Counted from the stretch's first letter, positions 9,180-26,106 are shown. The stretch is DNA of 64,000 bases from Ferrimonas lipolytica (GCF_012295575.1 NZ_CP051180.1:3782001-3846000); one strand, 5' to 3'. A program made the numbers and translations. The notes: generated by a model from the letters alone, not told the origin.

Positions 9180-9210
9180 AAAAAGCCTCTTCAATTGAAG
9201 AGGCTTTTTT
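9180..9210. terminator. Bidirectional terminator between the convergent cytochrome c5 and ccmI genes
   Basis: The perfect palindrome GCCTCTTCAATTGAAGAGGC (9185-9204) has A-runs before and T-runs after, so it serves both converging transcripts. Confidence 0.92.
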
Positions 9211-9226
9211 GATCCCGCACTAAGGC

Positions 9227-10465
9227 TTATTGGATAACGGTATCAATGGTTACCGTTACAGCCTGACCCAGTTTCACTTGAGCTTGTTCGCCCTGCATGT
9301 CACCGGCAGTTGGCGCCTTGCTGTTATTTAGATTAATCGCAGCAATAATGTTTACCTGCTCAAATGAGCTGATAGTTGAGTCTGCGGTCATAGCGAAGCT
9401 GTCATCGAGTACAACAGTACTTGGCAACTCTTTCACTTCGATACGAGCAATCGCTACTGGCATGTTACCGCCAGTGGCGTTGGCGTAAACAAATACGGTG
9501 TCAGTTGGCTTTGCTTTACCTACCAGATCGGCGGCCAGTTCAACGGTAACGGTTACCGCTTTGCTGCTATCAACTGAAGCTTTAGCTTGTTCTTTCTTGT
9601 TGGCTGAGTCGATGAACATCTGCGCCTGAGCAATCGCATTCATGATGCCTTCGCGATCGATTCCCTGCTGCGGGCTAGTAAGGATAATCTCCCAGTTCAT
9701 GATGGCTTCTTCATAGTTGGCGCTAAAGAACGCGTCCATACCAAGTAATAAGCGAACTGAAGGGTCTTTGTCGTCGTCAGCTAGCGCTTGGTCGATAACA
9801 GCTCGTACTTCTGGGGTGATATTCTCATCGGCTTGGTAGTACATTGCGGTTGCTTTTGGACCAAGCAAGTCTGCGTGAGCACCTACTAGTTCAATTGCTT
9901 TATCAAATGCTTTTACTGCCTGAGAGTAACGGCTTGCGCTGATGTAAGCGTGACCTAGGTTAAACCAGCCTTGGCTGTTGTTTGGATCATTAGCCAATTC
10001 CGCTTCAATCTGTTCAATCTGCATCGCCATCATCTGATCAGGGGTCATGGTTTGGCCCTGATGTGGGGCTTGGCTGCCTGCGCTTTGGAAGTTCCAATCA
10101 TTAGCGCGGCCAAGATCGTTGTAGATGTAACCACTGATGGCAAGCAATACAACGCTCATTGAGACCGGCCAAACTACACTATTATTTCGCTGAACAAGCT
10201 TGTCTTCTTCCTGTTCAACGTTTTGCAGTAAGTTCACCTGCAGTTCTTGTTCTAACGCAGTGAACTCATCTTGGTTGATGCGACCATCGGTTAATTCGGT
10301 ATTCAGATCCTCTAAGCGTTCGTTGTAGAGGCCTAAGTTAGCCTGCTTACGGATCTCGGTGTCGTTTTTCTTGTCGTCTAGCTTATTGCGGCGTAAGAAC
10401 GGTAGCCAAATCAAGCCCAGTGCCAATACCGTAAGGGCGGCGATAGCAATCCAAAAGTTCGTCAT
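9227..10465 (-). CDS. ccmI: Cytochrome c biogenesis protein CcmI
   Basis: A 412-residue protein with two N-terminal membrane helices (about 3-22 and 97-115) separated by a cytoplasmic leucine-rich loop, then a periplasmic TPR region (about 155-285, including GWFNLGHAYISASRYSQAVKAF) and a C-terminal domain. In the Ccm pathway CcmI captures apocytochrome C-termini and passes them to the CcmFH ligase. It is monocistronic here, on minus, divergent from ccmF and convergent with the cytochrome gene. Confidence 0.92.
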   Translation of the reverse strand: MTNFWIAIAALTVLALGLIWLPFLRRNKLDDKKNDTEIRKQANLGLYNERLEDLNTELTDGRINQDEFTALEQELQVNLLQNVEQEEDKLVQRNNSVVWPVSMSVVLLAISGYIYNDLGRANDWNFQSAGSQAPHQGQTMTPDQMMAMQIEQIEAELANDPNNSQGWFNLGHAYISASRYSQAVKAFDKAIELVGAHADLLGPKATAMYYQADENITPEVRAVIDQALADDDKDPSVRLLLGMDAFFSANYEEAIMNWEIILTSPQQGIDREGIMNAIAQAQMFIDSANKKEQAKASVDSSKAVTVTVELAADLVGKAKPTDTVFVYANATGGNMPVAIARIEVKELPSTVVLDDSFAMTADSTISSFEQVNIIAAINLNNSKAPTAGDMQGEQAQVKLGQAVTVTIDTVIQ

Positions 10466-10886
10466 AGCAGTCTCATGGTGGTGAACGTCACCTTCACAAG
10501 CGAGGTAACGCGAAGCTCAGTCGAATCACTGAACGCAAAATTTCAAATTAACGATGGATTATACGGCAAGCCAAATAGTTGAACAGACCCTCATGGCAAC
10601 AGAATTTCATTCTGATTTCGTTATGGGGTGGTAATCACAATTCGGCCAATAACCTGTCAATTGTACGCAACTTTGTTGAACTATCATCGTCTTAACCACA
10701 ACCTTTTAATTTTTGTTGTTGTAGATTGTACGTTTGCCGCGAAAAATTCGATGCTGTGAGCTTGGTTGCTAAAACTAAAATCGACAGCAGACATTGCGAC
10801 AGATAGTGCCTAAAATGGCAACAAATGACCCTCATTCAACTCGAGATAGTAGAATGAATGAGACCCTTTTCCTCTGAGGTAAGCTA
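10466..10886. other. Divergent control region between ccmI and ccmF
   Basis: About 420 bp, AT-rich around 10620-10720, with no supported gene. It separates the two divergent ccm units and should hold both promoters. I found no -35/-10 pair good enough to report. Confidence 0.45.
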
Positions 10887-12851
10887 ATGATTCCGGAACT
10901 TGGACATTATTCTCTCATTATTGGTTTGGCTTTTGCTGCGCTGTTATCAGTGGTTCCACTGATTGGTGTTGTGCGCAAGGATGCCTACTTAGTGAGTTTC
11001 GCCCGTCCGTTAACCTACGGCATGTTCGCATTTATGAGCATCGCTGTGATTTGTTTGGGCTACGCTTTTGCAACTGATGACTTCTCCGTCATGTATGTTG
11101 CATCAAATTCAAATAGCCAATTGCCGGTTTACTTCAAGATTGCTGCAATCTGGGGCGGACACGAAGGCTCTCTCCTGTTTTGGGTATTCTCCATCGCAGT
11201 GTGGGCAGTATCGGTAGCATTGTTCAGTAAGCCATTGGAAGACGCTTTTGTCGCCCGAGTTCTGGCTGTACTGGGCATGATCACCGTCGGCTTCTCCCTA
11301 TTCATGCTATTCACCTCGAGCCCGTTTGAGCGCTTGTTGCCAAACGTACCGATGGAAGGGCGTGACCTGAACCCAATGCTGCAGGACGTTGGTCTTATCT
11401 TCCACCCACCTCTGCTTTACTTAGGCTACGTAGGCTTCTCCGTTGCATTTGCGTTCGCTATCGCAGCGCTGATGTCTGGCCGCTTGGACTCTGCATGGGC
11501 ACGTTGGTCTCGTCCTTGGAACCTCGCTGCTTGGGCATTCCTAACTGCGGGCATTTCCCTCGGTTCTTGGTGGGCATATTACGAGCTTGGCTGGGGTGGT
11601 TGGTGGTTCTGGGATCCAGTTGAAAACGCTTCCTTTATGCCTTGGTTAGTTGGTACTGCTTTAGTGCACTCCCTGATCGTAACTGAGAAGCGCGGTACCT
11701 TCCGTAACTGGACCATTCTGCTGGCTATCTTCTCCTTTAGCTTGAGCCTTTTAGGTACTTTCCTAGTTCGTTCCGGCGTACTGACATCAGTGCACTCGTT
11801 TGCAGCCGATCCTTCACGTGGTCTATTTATTCTGCTCTTACTTGGTTTAGCTGTCGGTGGTTCGTTAACGTTGTTTGCGTTCCGTGCGACCGAACTCAAA
11901 TCGCCAGCTCGATTTGAGTTGCTGTCGAAAGAAACCATGCTATTGCTATGTAATGTATTGTTAGTCGTTGCCACCGGTTCGGTATTGCTGGGTACCCTTT
12001 ACCCACTGTTGGGTGACGCATTGGGTCTGGGACAGATTTCCGTAGGACCTCCATACTTCAACACCGTATTCGTACCAATCGTATTGCTGTTGTTCATGTT
12101 CATGGGTGTTGGCCCGTTCATTCGCTGGAAGAAATCCAAGCAGGGTGAACTCAAGAAGTTGTTGCCGTCTGCAGTTATCGCATTGGCAGTTGCTCTGATT
12201 GCCCCTTACGTTATTGGTGGCAAGACCAACGGTTGGGTTATCGCCGGGGTATTCACTGCGGTTTGGGTTGCTTGTACCCTAATCCAAGACATTTTCCGCA
12301 ATTTGCGTGATGTTGATGGTAGCTTCAATACCCGTCGTATTACTCGTAGCTATATGGGTATGGTGTTGGCGCACGCCGGTATCGTTATGTCAATTCTTGG
12401 CGGCACCGTGGTTTCTAACTACGAGATTGAACAATCCGTACGTATGGGGCCAGGGATTTCAGCGGAACTGGAAGGTTACAAGTACACCTACGTCGAAACT
12501 CAGATGGTGCAAGGTCCTAACTACACCGCCGAGCAAGCCGTTATTACTGTCGAAAAAGACGGTGAGTACGTAACCACTTTGTACCCAGACCGTCGTAAGT
12601 ATAATGTTCGCACCATGAACATGACCGAAGCCGGTATCGATTGGGGCTTTGGCCGTGACCTTTACGTGACCATGGGTGATCCGTTAGATGCAACTCACTA
12701 TGCGGTGCGTCTGAACTACAAACCAATGGTTCGTTGGATCTGGATTGGTTCGATCTTCATGATGGTTGGTGGTGCCGTCGCGGCTACCGATAAGCGTTCA
12801 GCAGGTCGCCGTAAGAAGAAAGCCACTGCTAAGCAGTTGGCCAACGCTTAA
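10887..12851 (+). CDS. ccmF: Cytochrome c heme lyase subunit CcmF
   Basis: A 654-residue protein with many transmembrane segments and the WWD signature GGWWFWDPVENAS (about residues 236-248). CcmF takes heme from CcmE and, with CcmH/CcmI, attaches it to the CxxCH of apocytochromes. GAGGTAAGCTA before the ATG is the ribosome binding site. The C-terminus is basic (DKRSAGRRKKKATAKQ). It heads the plus-strand ccmF-ccmG-ccmH-tlpA unit. Confidence 0.97.
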   Translation: MIPELGHYSLIIGLAFAALLSVVPLIGVVRKDAYLVSFARPLTYGMFAFMSIAVICLGYAFATDDFSVMYVASNSNSQLPVYFKIAAIWGGHEGSLLFWVFSIAVWAVSVALFSKPLEDAFVARVLAVLGMITVGFSLFMLFTSSPFERLLPNVPMEGRDLNPMLQDVGLIFHPPLLYLGYVGFSVAFAFAIAALMSGRLDSAWARWSRPWNLAAWAFLTAGISLGSWWAYYELGWGGWWFWDPVENASFMPWLVGTALVHSLIVTEKRGTFRNWTILLAIFSFSLSLLGTFLVRSGVLTSVHSFAADPSRGLFILLLLGLAVGGSLTLFAFRATELKSPARFELLSKETMLLLCNVLLVVATGSVLLGTLYPLLGDALGLGQISVGPPYFNTVFVPIVLLLFMFMGVGPFIRWKKSKQGELKKLLPSAVIALAVALIAPYVIGGKTNGWVIAGVFTAVWVACTLIQDIFRNLRDVDGSFNTRRITRSYMGMVLAHAGIVMSILGGTVVSNYEIEQSVRMGPGISAELEGYKYTYVETQMVQGPNYTAEQAVITVEKDGEYVTTLYPDRRKYNVRTMNMTEAGIDWGFGRDLYVTMGDPLDATHYAVRLNYKPMVRWIWIGSIFMMVGGAVAATDKRSAGRRKKKATAKQLANA

Positions 12852-12864
12852 GCGAGGAGTAGTA

Positions 12865-13413
12865 ATGAAGCGTTTGGTATTATTCGTCCCATTAGTTATT
12901 TTTCTTGGGGTGGCAGCATTTTTGTTTCAGGGGTTGTACCTGAATCCGAAAGAGCTGGACTCAGCACTGGTAGGTAAGCCGGTACCGCAATTCCAATTAA
13001 CTCAATTGGAAGATCCAGCGGTTACTATCACTAACAAGGATTTGGCTGGTGAAGTTTACCTAATCAATGTCTGGGCGACATGGTGTCCATCTTGTAAGTA
13101 TGAGCACCCGTTCTTGAACAAGTTAAAGCAACGCGGAGAGATGCCAATCTATGGCATTAACTATCGTGATGAACGCATGCCGGCTGTTCGCTACCTTAAT
13201 AAAAGTGGCGATCCGTACAGCATCAACCTGTTCGATCCGGAAGGTAGCTTTGCGTTTGACCTAGGGGTTTATGGCGCTCCGGAAACCTTCGTTGTCGATG
13301 CCAAAGGTATTGTTCGCTACCGTTTTGCTGGAGTACTTGAGCCAGGCGTATGGGCGCGAGATTTTATGCCGCTGATTAAGCAATTGCGTCAAGAAGCAAA
13401 GGGAATCTCTTAA
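12865..13413 (+). CDS. ccmG: Thiol:disulfide interchange protein CcmG/DsbE
   Basis: A 182-residue periplasmic thioredoxin-fold protein tethered by one N-terminal helix (LVLFVPLVIFLGVAAFLF). The active site is WCPSC in INVWATWCPSCKYEHP, and the cis-proline region is YGAPETFVVD. It reduces disulfides in apocytochrome c or CcmH. The start is the ATG at 12865, preceded by GAGGAG (12854-12859); upstream in-frame starts lie inside ccmF. The stop overlaps the ccmH start (TAATGA). Confidence 0.96.
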   Translation: MKRLVLFVPLVIFLGVAAFLFQGLYLNPKELDSALVGKPVPQFQLTQLEDPAVTITNKDLAGEVYLINVWATWCPSCKYEHPFLNKLKQRGEMPIYGINYRDERMPAVRYLNKSGDPYSINLFDPEGSFAFDLGVYGAPETFVVDAKGIVRYRFAGVLEPGVWARDFMPLIKQLRQEAKGIS

Positions 13414-13880
13414 TGAAACGCATCCTTACATTAGTTGTAGGGGTCATGATGGCCGCGGCGATCCATGCCGCGCCTATCGACACCTACGAATTTAATGATG
13501 AAGAACACCGCGAACGCGGACAAAGCTTAGCGGCTGAACTTCGCTGCCCGCAATGTCAGAACCAGAACCTGCATGATTCCAACTCGCCAATCGCGATGGA
13601 TATGCGCTTACAGGTTTACGAAATGGTTGGCGAAGGAAAGAGTAATGATGAAATCATCACTTACTTTACCGATCGTTATGGTGATTTCGTGCGTTACCGT
13701 CCAGCGTTTGACGCTCGTACTGCAGTGTTGTGGATGGGGCCAGTAGCATTCCTGATTATTGGTGCCATTGGTGGCTTTGTCTTTATTCGTCGTCAGCGTG
13801 CACAAACCGCAGGCTCAGTTGAAGTTTCTTCTATTGATAAAGAGAAGTTAGACAAGCTGCTAAAGGATCAACAACAGTGA
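13413..13880 (+). CDS. ccmH: Cytochrome c maturation protein CcmH (N-terminal type)
   Basis: A 155-residue protein with signal peptide (1-19), the redox motif LRCPQCQNQNLHDSN (CxxC at about 45-48) and a C-terminal membrane helix (about 107-128). It receives electrons from CcmG and works with CcmF in heme ligation. It corresponds to the short CcmH (CcmL) form because the CcmI part is encoded separately here. Its TGA stop overlaps the GTG start of the next gene. Confidence 0.95.
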   Translation: MKRILTLVVGVMMAAAIHAAPIDTYEFNDEEHRERGQSLAAELRCPQCQNQNLHDSNSPIAMDMRLQVYEMVGEGKSNDEIITYFTDRYGDFVRYRPAFDARTAVLWMGPVAFLIIGAIGGFVFIRRQRAQTAGSVEVSSIDKEKLDKLLKDQQQ

Positions 13881-14422
13881 TTCGTCAGTTTCTGATCGCT
13901 ATCGCGCTATTTACCAGCAGTGTCTCCGCCTTTCCAGGCGCAGGTGCTGCCGGTACCGATCCTGCGCTTAAAAACTTTATTCAGCTGTCGCGACCACAGA
14001 GTCTAGAAAGTGTTGGGTTCCTAGGGCCCCACGGGCAGCCGGTACAGTTGTCGGATTTTCAAGGTCAGGTCACGATGATCAATCTGTGGGCTACTTGGTG
14101 CCCACCGTGTGTACGTGAGTTGCCTTCCCTAGAACGTTTCCGTGCTGAGTATGCAGACAAAGGTATAGTTGTTGTTCCTATCGCCACTGATCAAGATCCT
14201 GGTGTTGTTGCGCCGTTTTTGAAACAGCTTGGTATGGCCGATATGAGTACCTATTACGACAACCGTAATAGCTTCGGGCAAATCCTGCCTACGGATTTGA
14301 TTCCAGCAACCTACATCCTTGATGAAAATGGTCAATTGGTGGCATTCGTACGTAGCTTTGTTGACTGGGATAATCCAGCAGTTCGGCAGATGTTAGACGG
14401 CTATCTAAAACCAAAGTCCTAA
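13877..14422 (+). CDS. TlpA-like thioredoxin-fold protein linked to the ccm cluster
   Basis: A 181-residue exported thioredoxin-like protein. It has a signal peptide (1-19, ending SAF), a TlpA/AhpC-type fold and the active site WCPPC in NLWATWCPPCVRELP, plus PATYILDENGQ around the cis-proline. It starts with GTG at 13877, overlapping the ccmH stop as GTGA, so it is coupled to the ccm operon. It is distinct from ccmG, so the operon encodes two thioredoxin-type reductants. Its substrate is not known from sequence; cytochrome assembly is inferred from context. Confidence 0.9.
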   Translation: MIRQFLIAIALFTSSVSAFPGAGAAGTDPALKNFIQLSRPQSLESVGFLGPHGQPVQLSDFQGQVTMINLWATWCPPCVRELPSLERFRAEYADKGIVVVPIATDQDPGVVAPFLKQLGMADMSTYYDNRNSFGQILPTDLIPATYILDENGQLVAFVRSFVDWDNPAVRQMLDGYLKPKS

Positions 14423-14446
14423 CGCTGGTTGAGATTTAAACAATAT

Positions 14447-14488
14447 AAAGCAGATTGGATGGATTAATGACCGTTCAATCTGCTTTTT
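14447..14488 (+). terminator. Terminator of the ccmFGH-tlpA operon
   Basis: AAAGCAGATTG (14447-14457) pairs with CAATCTGCTTT (14476-14486) around an 18-base loop, and T residues follow. It lies 25 bp after the tlpA-like gene and just before the first rRNA promoter. Confidence 0.8.
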
Positions 14489-14499
14489 CTATTTAAGGG

Positions 14500-14527
14500 T
14501 TGTGTAACTTTAATCACACCCTATAAT
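14500..14527 (+). promoter_or_regulatory. rrn1 distal promoter (P1-like)
   Basis: TTGTGT (14500-14505) and a perfect TATAAT (14522-14527) are 16 bp apart, followed by a GC-rich GCGC discriminator. The downstream block with CTGTCGACGGGGCA is repeated at the second operon (about 20811-20826), which supports function. Confidence 0.75.
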
Positions 14528-14618
14528 GCGCTTCCTGTCGACGGGGCAACGCAGCAAACGCTGATGTAGCAACGGTTGATATGGCGTCAGCCACTACGTT
14601 AACTTTTCATATAAGTCC

Positions 14619-14646
14619 TTGACTTGGTAAGTTAACTGGTTAAAAT
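14619..14646 (+). promoter_or_regulatory. rrn1 middle promoter
   Basis: TTGACT (14619-14624) and TAAAAT (14641-14646) with a 16-bp spacer and GC-rich start region. No counterpart occurs at the second operon. Confidence 0.55.
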
Positions 14647-14722
14647 GGCGCTCTGCTTCGAACCTTAAGCCGAAACGCTTAAAATACGAAGTTTAGCCTC
14701 AAAAAGAAATTCAACTTTCTGC

Positions 14723-14750
14723 TTGACGCTGACAAAGGAAAGCGTATTAT
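14723..14750 (+). promoter_or_regulatory. rrn1 proximal promoter
   Basis: TTGACG (14723-14728) and TATTAT (14745-14750), 16 bp apart, followed by ACGCCTCC. The same arrangement occurs before the second operon at 20891-20918. Confidence 0.8.
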
Positions 14751-14790
14751 ACGCCTCCTGCTTCGGCAACGAAGCCAAGTTCGTAAGAAC

Positions 14791-14802
14791 TGCTCTTTAA
14801 CA
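14791..14802 (+). promoter_or_regulatory. boxA antitermination site in rrn1 leader
   Basis: TGCTCTTTAACA matches the boxA consensus bound by NusB-S10 for rRNA antitermination. It lies between the proximal promoter and 16S. Confidence 0.9.
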
Positions 14803-14808
14803 ATTTGT

Positions 14809-14831
14809 CAGATAATCTGTGTGGGCACTCA
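14809..14831 (+). other. 5' strand of the 16S RNase III processing stem, rrn1
   Basis: CAGATAATCTGTGTGGGCAC and following bases are complementary to 16522-16544 just after 16S, with one G.U in this copy. In operon 2 the same pairing is Watson-Crick at that position (leader CAGACAATCTG). This is the classic precursor stem cut by RNase III. Confidence 0.75.
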
Positions 14832-14940
14832 CGTAGAATTGAGAAATCATCATTTTCTCGATATTTACTGAGTGACTATACGAAATTCAGTATTCATTGA
14901 GTGTCTAGCTCTTAGGAGTTGGACAAAAAATCAAATCTTT

Positions 14941-16496
<1,556 letters not shown>

Positions 16497-16919
16497 AACG
16501 ACATGATTACTTGTTTTGCGCTGAGTGTTCACACAGATTGTCTGAAATCATTAAGTCTTTGACTTGATGATTTTGGCTCGTTGTTCGTTTACGAACGACA
16601 TGCTCTTTAAAAATTTGGAAAGCTGATAAAATTTTCTCGAGAAACTGTAAGAGTTTCTAAATAAACAATCTTACAAGTGTCTAAAGATATCCGGCGTTAC
16701 ACCTCCTACCCGGAGCGTGTAACTAACGAAAACATTTGGTTGCGGCATATTACGATGCTGAGTTTGCATACTCAGAAGCGTATTGCGCAGGTATTTGGTT
16801 CTCAATCGCGGAGAAACGAGAGTGAGCGAGGAAGTTAGCTTTTGCTAATGACCGAAGTGAACGAACGGTTCAACAAAGAGTGAGATTCAAAGACCAAGCA
16901 AGACCCCTTGGGGTTGTAT
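16497..16919 (+). other. 16S-23S spacer, operon 1 (long form, no tRNA)
   Basis: The 423-bp spacer contains the 3' half of the RNase III stem (16522-16544), the hairpin AATCATTAAGTC/GACTTGATGATT and a boxA-like TGCTCTTTAAAA. None of the usual spacer tRNAs (Ile, Ala, Glu) is present; no T-loop GTTC-type arm with a cloverleaf could be placed. A block at about 16752-16904 is absent from operon 2. Confidence 0.85.
16601..16612 (+). promoter_or_regulatory. Spacer boxA, rrn1
   Basis: TGCTCTTTAAAA in the 16S-23S spacer matches boxA. In enterobacteria a second boxA before 23S renews antitermination. Confidence 0.8.
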
Positions 16920-19808
<2,889 letters not shown>

Positions 19809-19887
19809 ACAACACCCAAGTGGTTTTGCGGATATCGCAGAGCTTGTGAGATTGTAGAGAAAGTCAGCTTACCAAATTTACGTTTTT

Positions 19888-20005
19888 TGTCTGATGACAA
19901 TAGCGCTGTGGCCCCACCTGATCCCATGCCGAACTCAGTAGTGAAACGCAGTTGCGCCGATGGTAGTGTGGGAGTTCCCATGTGAGAGTAGGTCATCGTC
20001 AGACA
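19888..20005 (+). rRNA. rrf: 5S ribosomal RNA, operon 1
   Basis: The 118-nt segment is closed by a terminal stem (TGTCTGATGAC with GTCAGACA) and contains CCATGCCGAACTCAG and GAAACGC, hallmarks of bacterial 5S rRNA. A terminator follows 13 bp downstream. Confidence 0.96.
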
Positions 20006-20017
20006 CTTATTTAGAGA

Positions 20018-20046
20018 AAGCCCGTTCCGAAAGGAACGGGCTTTTT
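20018..20046 (+). terminator. rrn1 terminator 1
   Basis: AAGCCCGTTCC (20018-20028), GAAA loop, GGAACGGGCTT (20033-20043), then T-run. It lies immediately after 5S. Confidence 0.93.
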
Positions 20047-20104
20047 CGTATCTGCACCAAAATGATTGAAGCTGCCACGACATGAGGCAGACTGCAGTTA
20101 GCTC

Positions 20105-20134
20105 GAAGCCCGCCCCGAAAGGAGCGGGCTTTTT
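20105..20134 (+). terminator. rrn1 terminator 2
   Basis: AGCCCGCCCC-GAAA-GGAGCGGGCT with a T-run, 88 bp after terminator 1 and part of a repeated module (CGTATCTGC, then GCCACGACAT, then TTAGCTC before each hairpin). Confidence 0.88.
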
Positions 20135-20193
20135 CGTATCTGCGCCAAAATAGTTGAGGCCGCCACGACATCAGCTGGGCTACAGTTAGCTCG

Positions 20194-20221
20194 AAGCCCG
20201 CCCCGAAAAGGCGGCTTTTTT
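20194..20221 (+). terminator. rrn1 terminator 3 (degenerate)
   Basis: AAGCCCGCCCC-GAAAA-GGCGGCTTTTTT is a third copy of the same module with a shortened stem. It lies about 86-88 bp after terminator 2. Confidence 0.75.
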
Positions 20222-20776
20222 GCATTTCGACAGTTGTTAAGTAGTTAGTTAAGCGGTACTTAGGCTGTGATCTCAGTCTGAACCAGGCACAAGAGCGCTA
20301 TTTGAAAATTGAGGCGCTATATCGCCAATTCGCTCAGGTTGGAGTTAGTCATCTCTCGCCAACTTGAATTATGAGGGTTATTTTCAAGCTCGGGTCGAAT
20401 AAACGGTGAATTAGAACTGAGTAAGGCAGAAAATAGTCGCTGATGGAGTCGGGTATTCTTACCGTTTTAACGTGCTAATAAGTAACTCGGTATATTTTTT
20501 TGCTGCTTTATCGGTTCACTTTTTGTTTTTAGTGGGATAACACGGCAAAGGATCGATTATTAAAGTAACAATCCAGCACTTTATTTTCATTGTTTACAAC
20601 TCCGCCTTGGGCTTGTAAGTGATCACTTACCATAAAAAGCTGTTGCGACTGGCCATCAGTTCGCTGACAGTTCTCGTTATTCTTCTCTAGAATGCGCGAT
20701 ATCTGTGGATAACTCTGTGGATTCTTGTGTGTTTGCTGTGTTGTTGCCCAGTCGGTTATTTAATTCAAATAAGCGC
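20222..20776. other. Gene-free spacer between the two rRNA operons
   Basis: About 555 bp with no supported ORF, tRNA or terminator. One perfect DnaA-box 9-mer (TGTGGATAA, 20704-20712) and a nearby weaker TGTGGATTC (20716-20724) are present just before the rrn2 promoters. Confidence 0.6.
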
Positions 20777-20804
20777 TTGCGGCAGCAAAGAATCTCCCTA
20801 TAAT
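20777..20804 (+). promoter_or_regulatory. rrn2 distal promoter (P1-like)
   Basis: TTGCGG (20777-20782) and TATAAT (20799-20804), 16 bp apart, followed by GCGC. It is the counterpart of the rrn1 distal promoter and shares the CTGTCGACGGGGCA block just downstream. Confidence 0.75.
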
Positions 20805-20890
20805 GCGCATCTGTCGACGGGGCACAGTCACTTACCAAGTAAGTCGCTGAGCATTAAATCGACACTCGGAAAAGCCTTGAGAAATAGAGC

Positions 20891-20918
20891 TTGACGGGGA
20901 AATAGGAAAGCGTATTAT
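20891..20918 (+). promoter_or_regulatory. rrn2 proximal promoter
   Basis: TTGACG (20891-20896) and TATTAT (20913-20918), 16-bp spacer, then ACGCCTCC. It is nearly identical to the rrn1 proximal promoter. Confidence 0.8.
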
Positions 20919-20958
20919 ACGCCTCCTGCTTCGGCAACGAAGCCAAGTTCGTAAGAAC

Positions 20959-20970
20959 TGCTCTTTAACA
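20959..20970 (+). promoter_or_regulatory. boxA antitermination site in rrn2 leader
   Basis: TGCTCTTTAACA, identical to the rrn1 leader boxA. Confidence 0.9.
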
Positions 20971-21108
20971 ATTTGTCAGACAATCTGTGTGGGCACTCAC
21001 GTAGAATTGAGAAATCATCATTTTCTCGATATTTACTGAGTGACTATACGAAATTCAGTATTCATTGAGTGTCTAGCTCTTAGGAGTTGGACAAAAAATC
21101 AAATCTTT

Positions 21109-22663
<1,555 letters not shown>

Positions 22664-22979
22664 AACGACATGATTACTTGTTTTGCGCTGAGTGTTCACA
22701 CAGATTGTCTGAAATCATTAAGTCTTTGACTTAATGATTTTGGCTCGTTGTTCATTTATGAATGACATGCTCTTTAAAAATTTGGAAAGCTGATAAAATT
22801 TTCTCGAGAAACTGTAAGAGTTTCTAAATAAACAATCTTACAAGTGTCTAAAGATATCCGGCGTTACACCTCCTACCCGGAGCGTGTAACTAACGAAAAC
22901 ATTTGGTTGCGGCATATTACTAACAATGACTTGCAAGTTGTTGTCAGTATTGCGAAAGCAAGACCCCTTGGGGTTGTAT
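22664..22979 (+). other. 16S-23S spacer, operon 2 (short form, no tRNA)
   Basis: A 316-bp spacer, identical in plan to operon 1 through about 22918 with small paired changes in its hairpins. Then a different short block (22921-22966) replaces the long block of operon 1. No tRNA gene is present. Confidence 0.85.
22768..22779 (+). promoter_or_regulatory. Spacer boxA, rrn2
   Basis: TGCTCTTTAAAA, identical to the site in the rrn1 spacer. Confidence 0.8.
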
Positions 22980-25868
<2,889 letters not shown>

Positions 25869-25947
25869 ACAACACCCAAGTGGTTTTGCGGATATCGCAG
25901 AGCTTGTGAGATTGTAGAGAAAGTCAGCTTACCAAATTTACGTTTTT

Positions 25948-26065
25948 TGTCTGATGACAATAGCGCTGTGGCCCCACCTGATCCCATGCCGAACTCAGTA
26001 GTGAAACGCAGTTGCGCCGATGGTAGTGTGGGAGTTCCCATGTGAGAGTAGGTCATCGTCAGACA
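25948..26065 (+). rRNA. rrf: 5S ribosomal RNA, operon 2
   Basis: It appears identical to the operon 1 5S rRNA (offset 6060 bp), with the same closing stem and the same first terminator behind it. Confidence 0.96.
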
Positions 26066-26077
26066 CTTATTTAGAGA

Positions 26078-26106
26078 AAGCCCGTTCCGAAAGGAACGGG
26101 CTTTTT
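26078..26106 (+). terminator. rrn2 terminator 1
   Basis: AAGCCCGTTCC-GAAA-GGAACGGGCTT with a T-run, identical to rrn1 terminator 1. Confidence 0.93.

Noticed and set aside
16497-16919. Spacer tRNA genes in the rRNA operons
   Set aside because: I looked for the Ile, Ala and Glu tRNA start and T-arm sequences in both spacers and found none.
20641-20776. Chromosomal origin of replication near the DnaA boxes
   Set aside because: Only one perfect box and one weak box, no AT-rich 13-mers, and no dnaA, mnmG or mioC neighbours.
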